Origin: Pseudomonas costantinii
GTDB lineage: Bacteria; Pseudomonadota; Gammaproteobacteria; Pseudomonadales; Pseudomonadaceae
Assembly (NCBI RefSeq): GCF_001870435.1
Contig: NZ_MDDR01000046.1
Location: 1 to 64,000, forward strand
Length of the DNA: 64,000 bases
Reading direction: 5' to 3'
A program made the translations under genes and the position numbers. This document shows positions 63,867-64,000 of this stretch, piece after piece. The notes beneath the pieces are model-generated. The model ran no database searches. It was not told the DNA's origin and saw only the letters and a list, made by a program, of their open reading frames with translations. Position 1 is the stretch's first letter. Each line of letters begins with the position of its first letter.

Positions 63867-64000
63867 ATGACGCGACATCCACACGTTTGGATGGGCCTAC
63901 TGTTGTGGTCAGTATTCGGCCAGGCGCAAGCCGCCTGGACAACGAATATGACGCCAGGGGCGACTGAAGTCAGTCACGCCGTGTTTGACCTGCACATGAC
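63867..64000 (+). CDS. coxB: Cytochrome c oxidase subunit II, 3' part outside the window
   Basis: 44 codons visible from the ATG at 63867 (AAAGGGGAACCCGCA upstream). Signal peptide MTRHPHVWMGLLLWSVFGQAQA followed by AWTTNMTPGATEVSHAVFDLHM, the N-terminus of aa3-type CoxB leading into its first membrane segment. Carbonic anhydrase/SulP/PA0104-like order upstream supports the call. Confidence 0.88.
   Translation, partial: MTRHPHVWMGLLLWSVFGQAQAAWTTNMTPGATEVSHAVFDLHM

Overview
The window reads as a stretch of Pseudomonas chromosome, most likely from the P. fluorescens group, lying on one side of the replication origin. The basis is gene order recalled from P. aeruginosa PAO1, not a database search. 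The runs plsC-type acyltransferase/gmhB/glyS/glyQ/tag/lpxL-like, trkA/rsmB/fmt/def/tsaP-like/dprA/tsaC/qor/hemF/aroE, betC with its LysR gene, trpA/trpB/trpI, osmC-type, HAD/gamma-carbonic anhydrase/prlC/yheV/radical SAM, and carbonic anhydrase/SulP/unknown/coxB follow the PA0005-PA0105 order in blocks. Seven perfect DnaA boxes, a near-perfect parS site and Pseudomonas-type REP palindromes fit the same placement. No rRNA, tRNA, CRISPR array, prophage or insertion sequence was found.

Left accessory part (1-15.7 kb). Two closely related autotransporters lie in inverted orientation around a sulfation gene set: a TPR-sulfotransferase, an alpha/beta-hydrolase lipoprotein and APS kinase CysC. An AraC regulator and an MFS transporter follow, overlapping tail to tail. 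Next comes a two-component locus: an OmpR-type response regulator, a possible small exported protein, a FecR-domain protein and a CHASE2-PAS histidine kinase. Its intergenic DNA holds two copies of a 22-bp operator-like sequence exactly 400 bp apart and a run of hairpins presenting GGA, as in RsmA/CsrA-binding RNAs.

Core block (15.8-32.2 kb). Housekeeping genes for phospholipid and lipid A acylation, heptose phosphate, glycyl-tRNA synthetase, base excision repair, potassium uptake, rRNA methylation, formylation and deformylation of initiator Met, DNA uptake, tRNA t6A, haem and shikimate. The TsaP-like gene lacks its usual LysM domain.

Catabolic block (32.2-42.6 kb). Choline-O-sulfate use (SulP permease, ChoX, BetC and a divergent LysR regulator), a DOPA-dioxygenase-like protein, and a galactonate operon (dgoK-dgoA-dgoD-dgoT) with an operator-like inverted repeat but no adjacent regulator.

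Right block (42.6-64 kb). The trpI/trpBA pair; small stress and envelope proteins (DUF883, dodecin, two DUF1161 proteins, OsmC family, lipoproteins); HAD phosphatase, gamma-carbonic anhydrase and oligopeptidase A; a periplasmic three-subunit GMC dehydrogenase with cytochrome c; an SOS-controlled radical SAM protein whose LexA box sits inside a terminator-like hairpin that also contains the ribosome-binding site; a beta-carbonic anhydrase/SulP pair; and the start of coxB, cut by the window edge.
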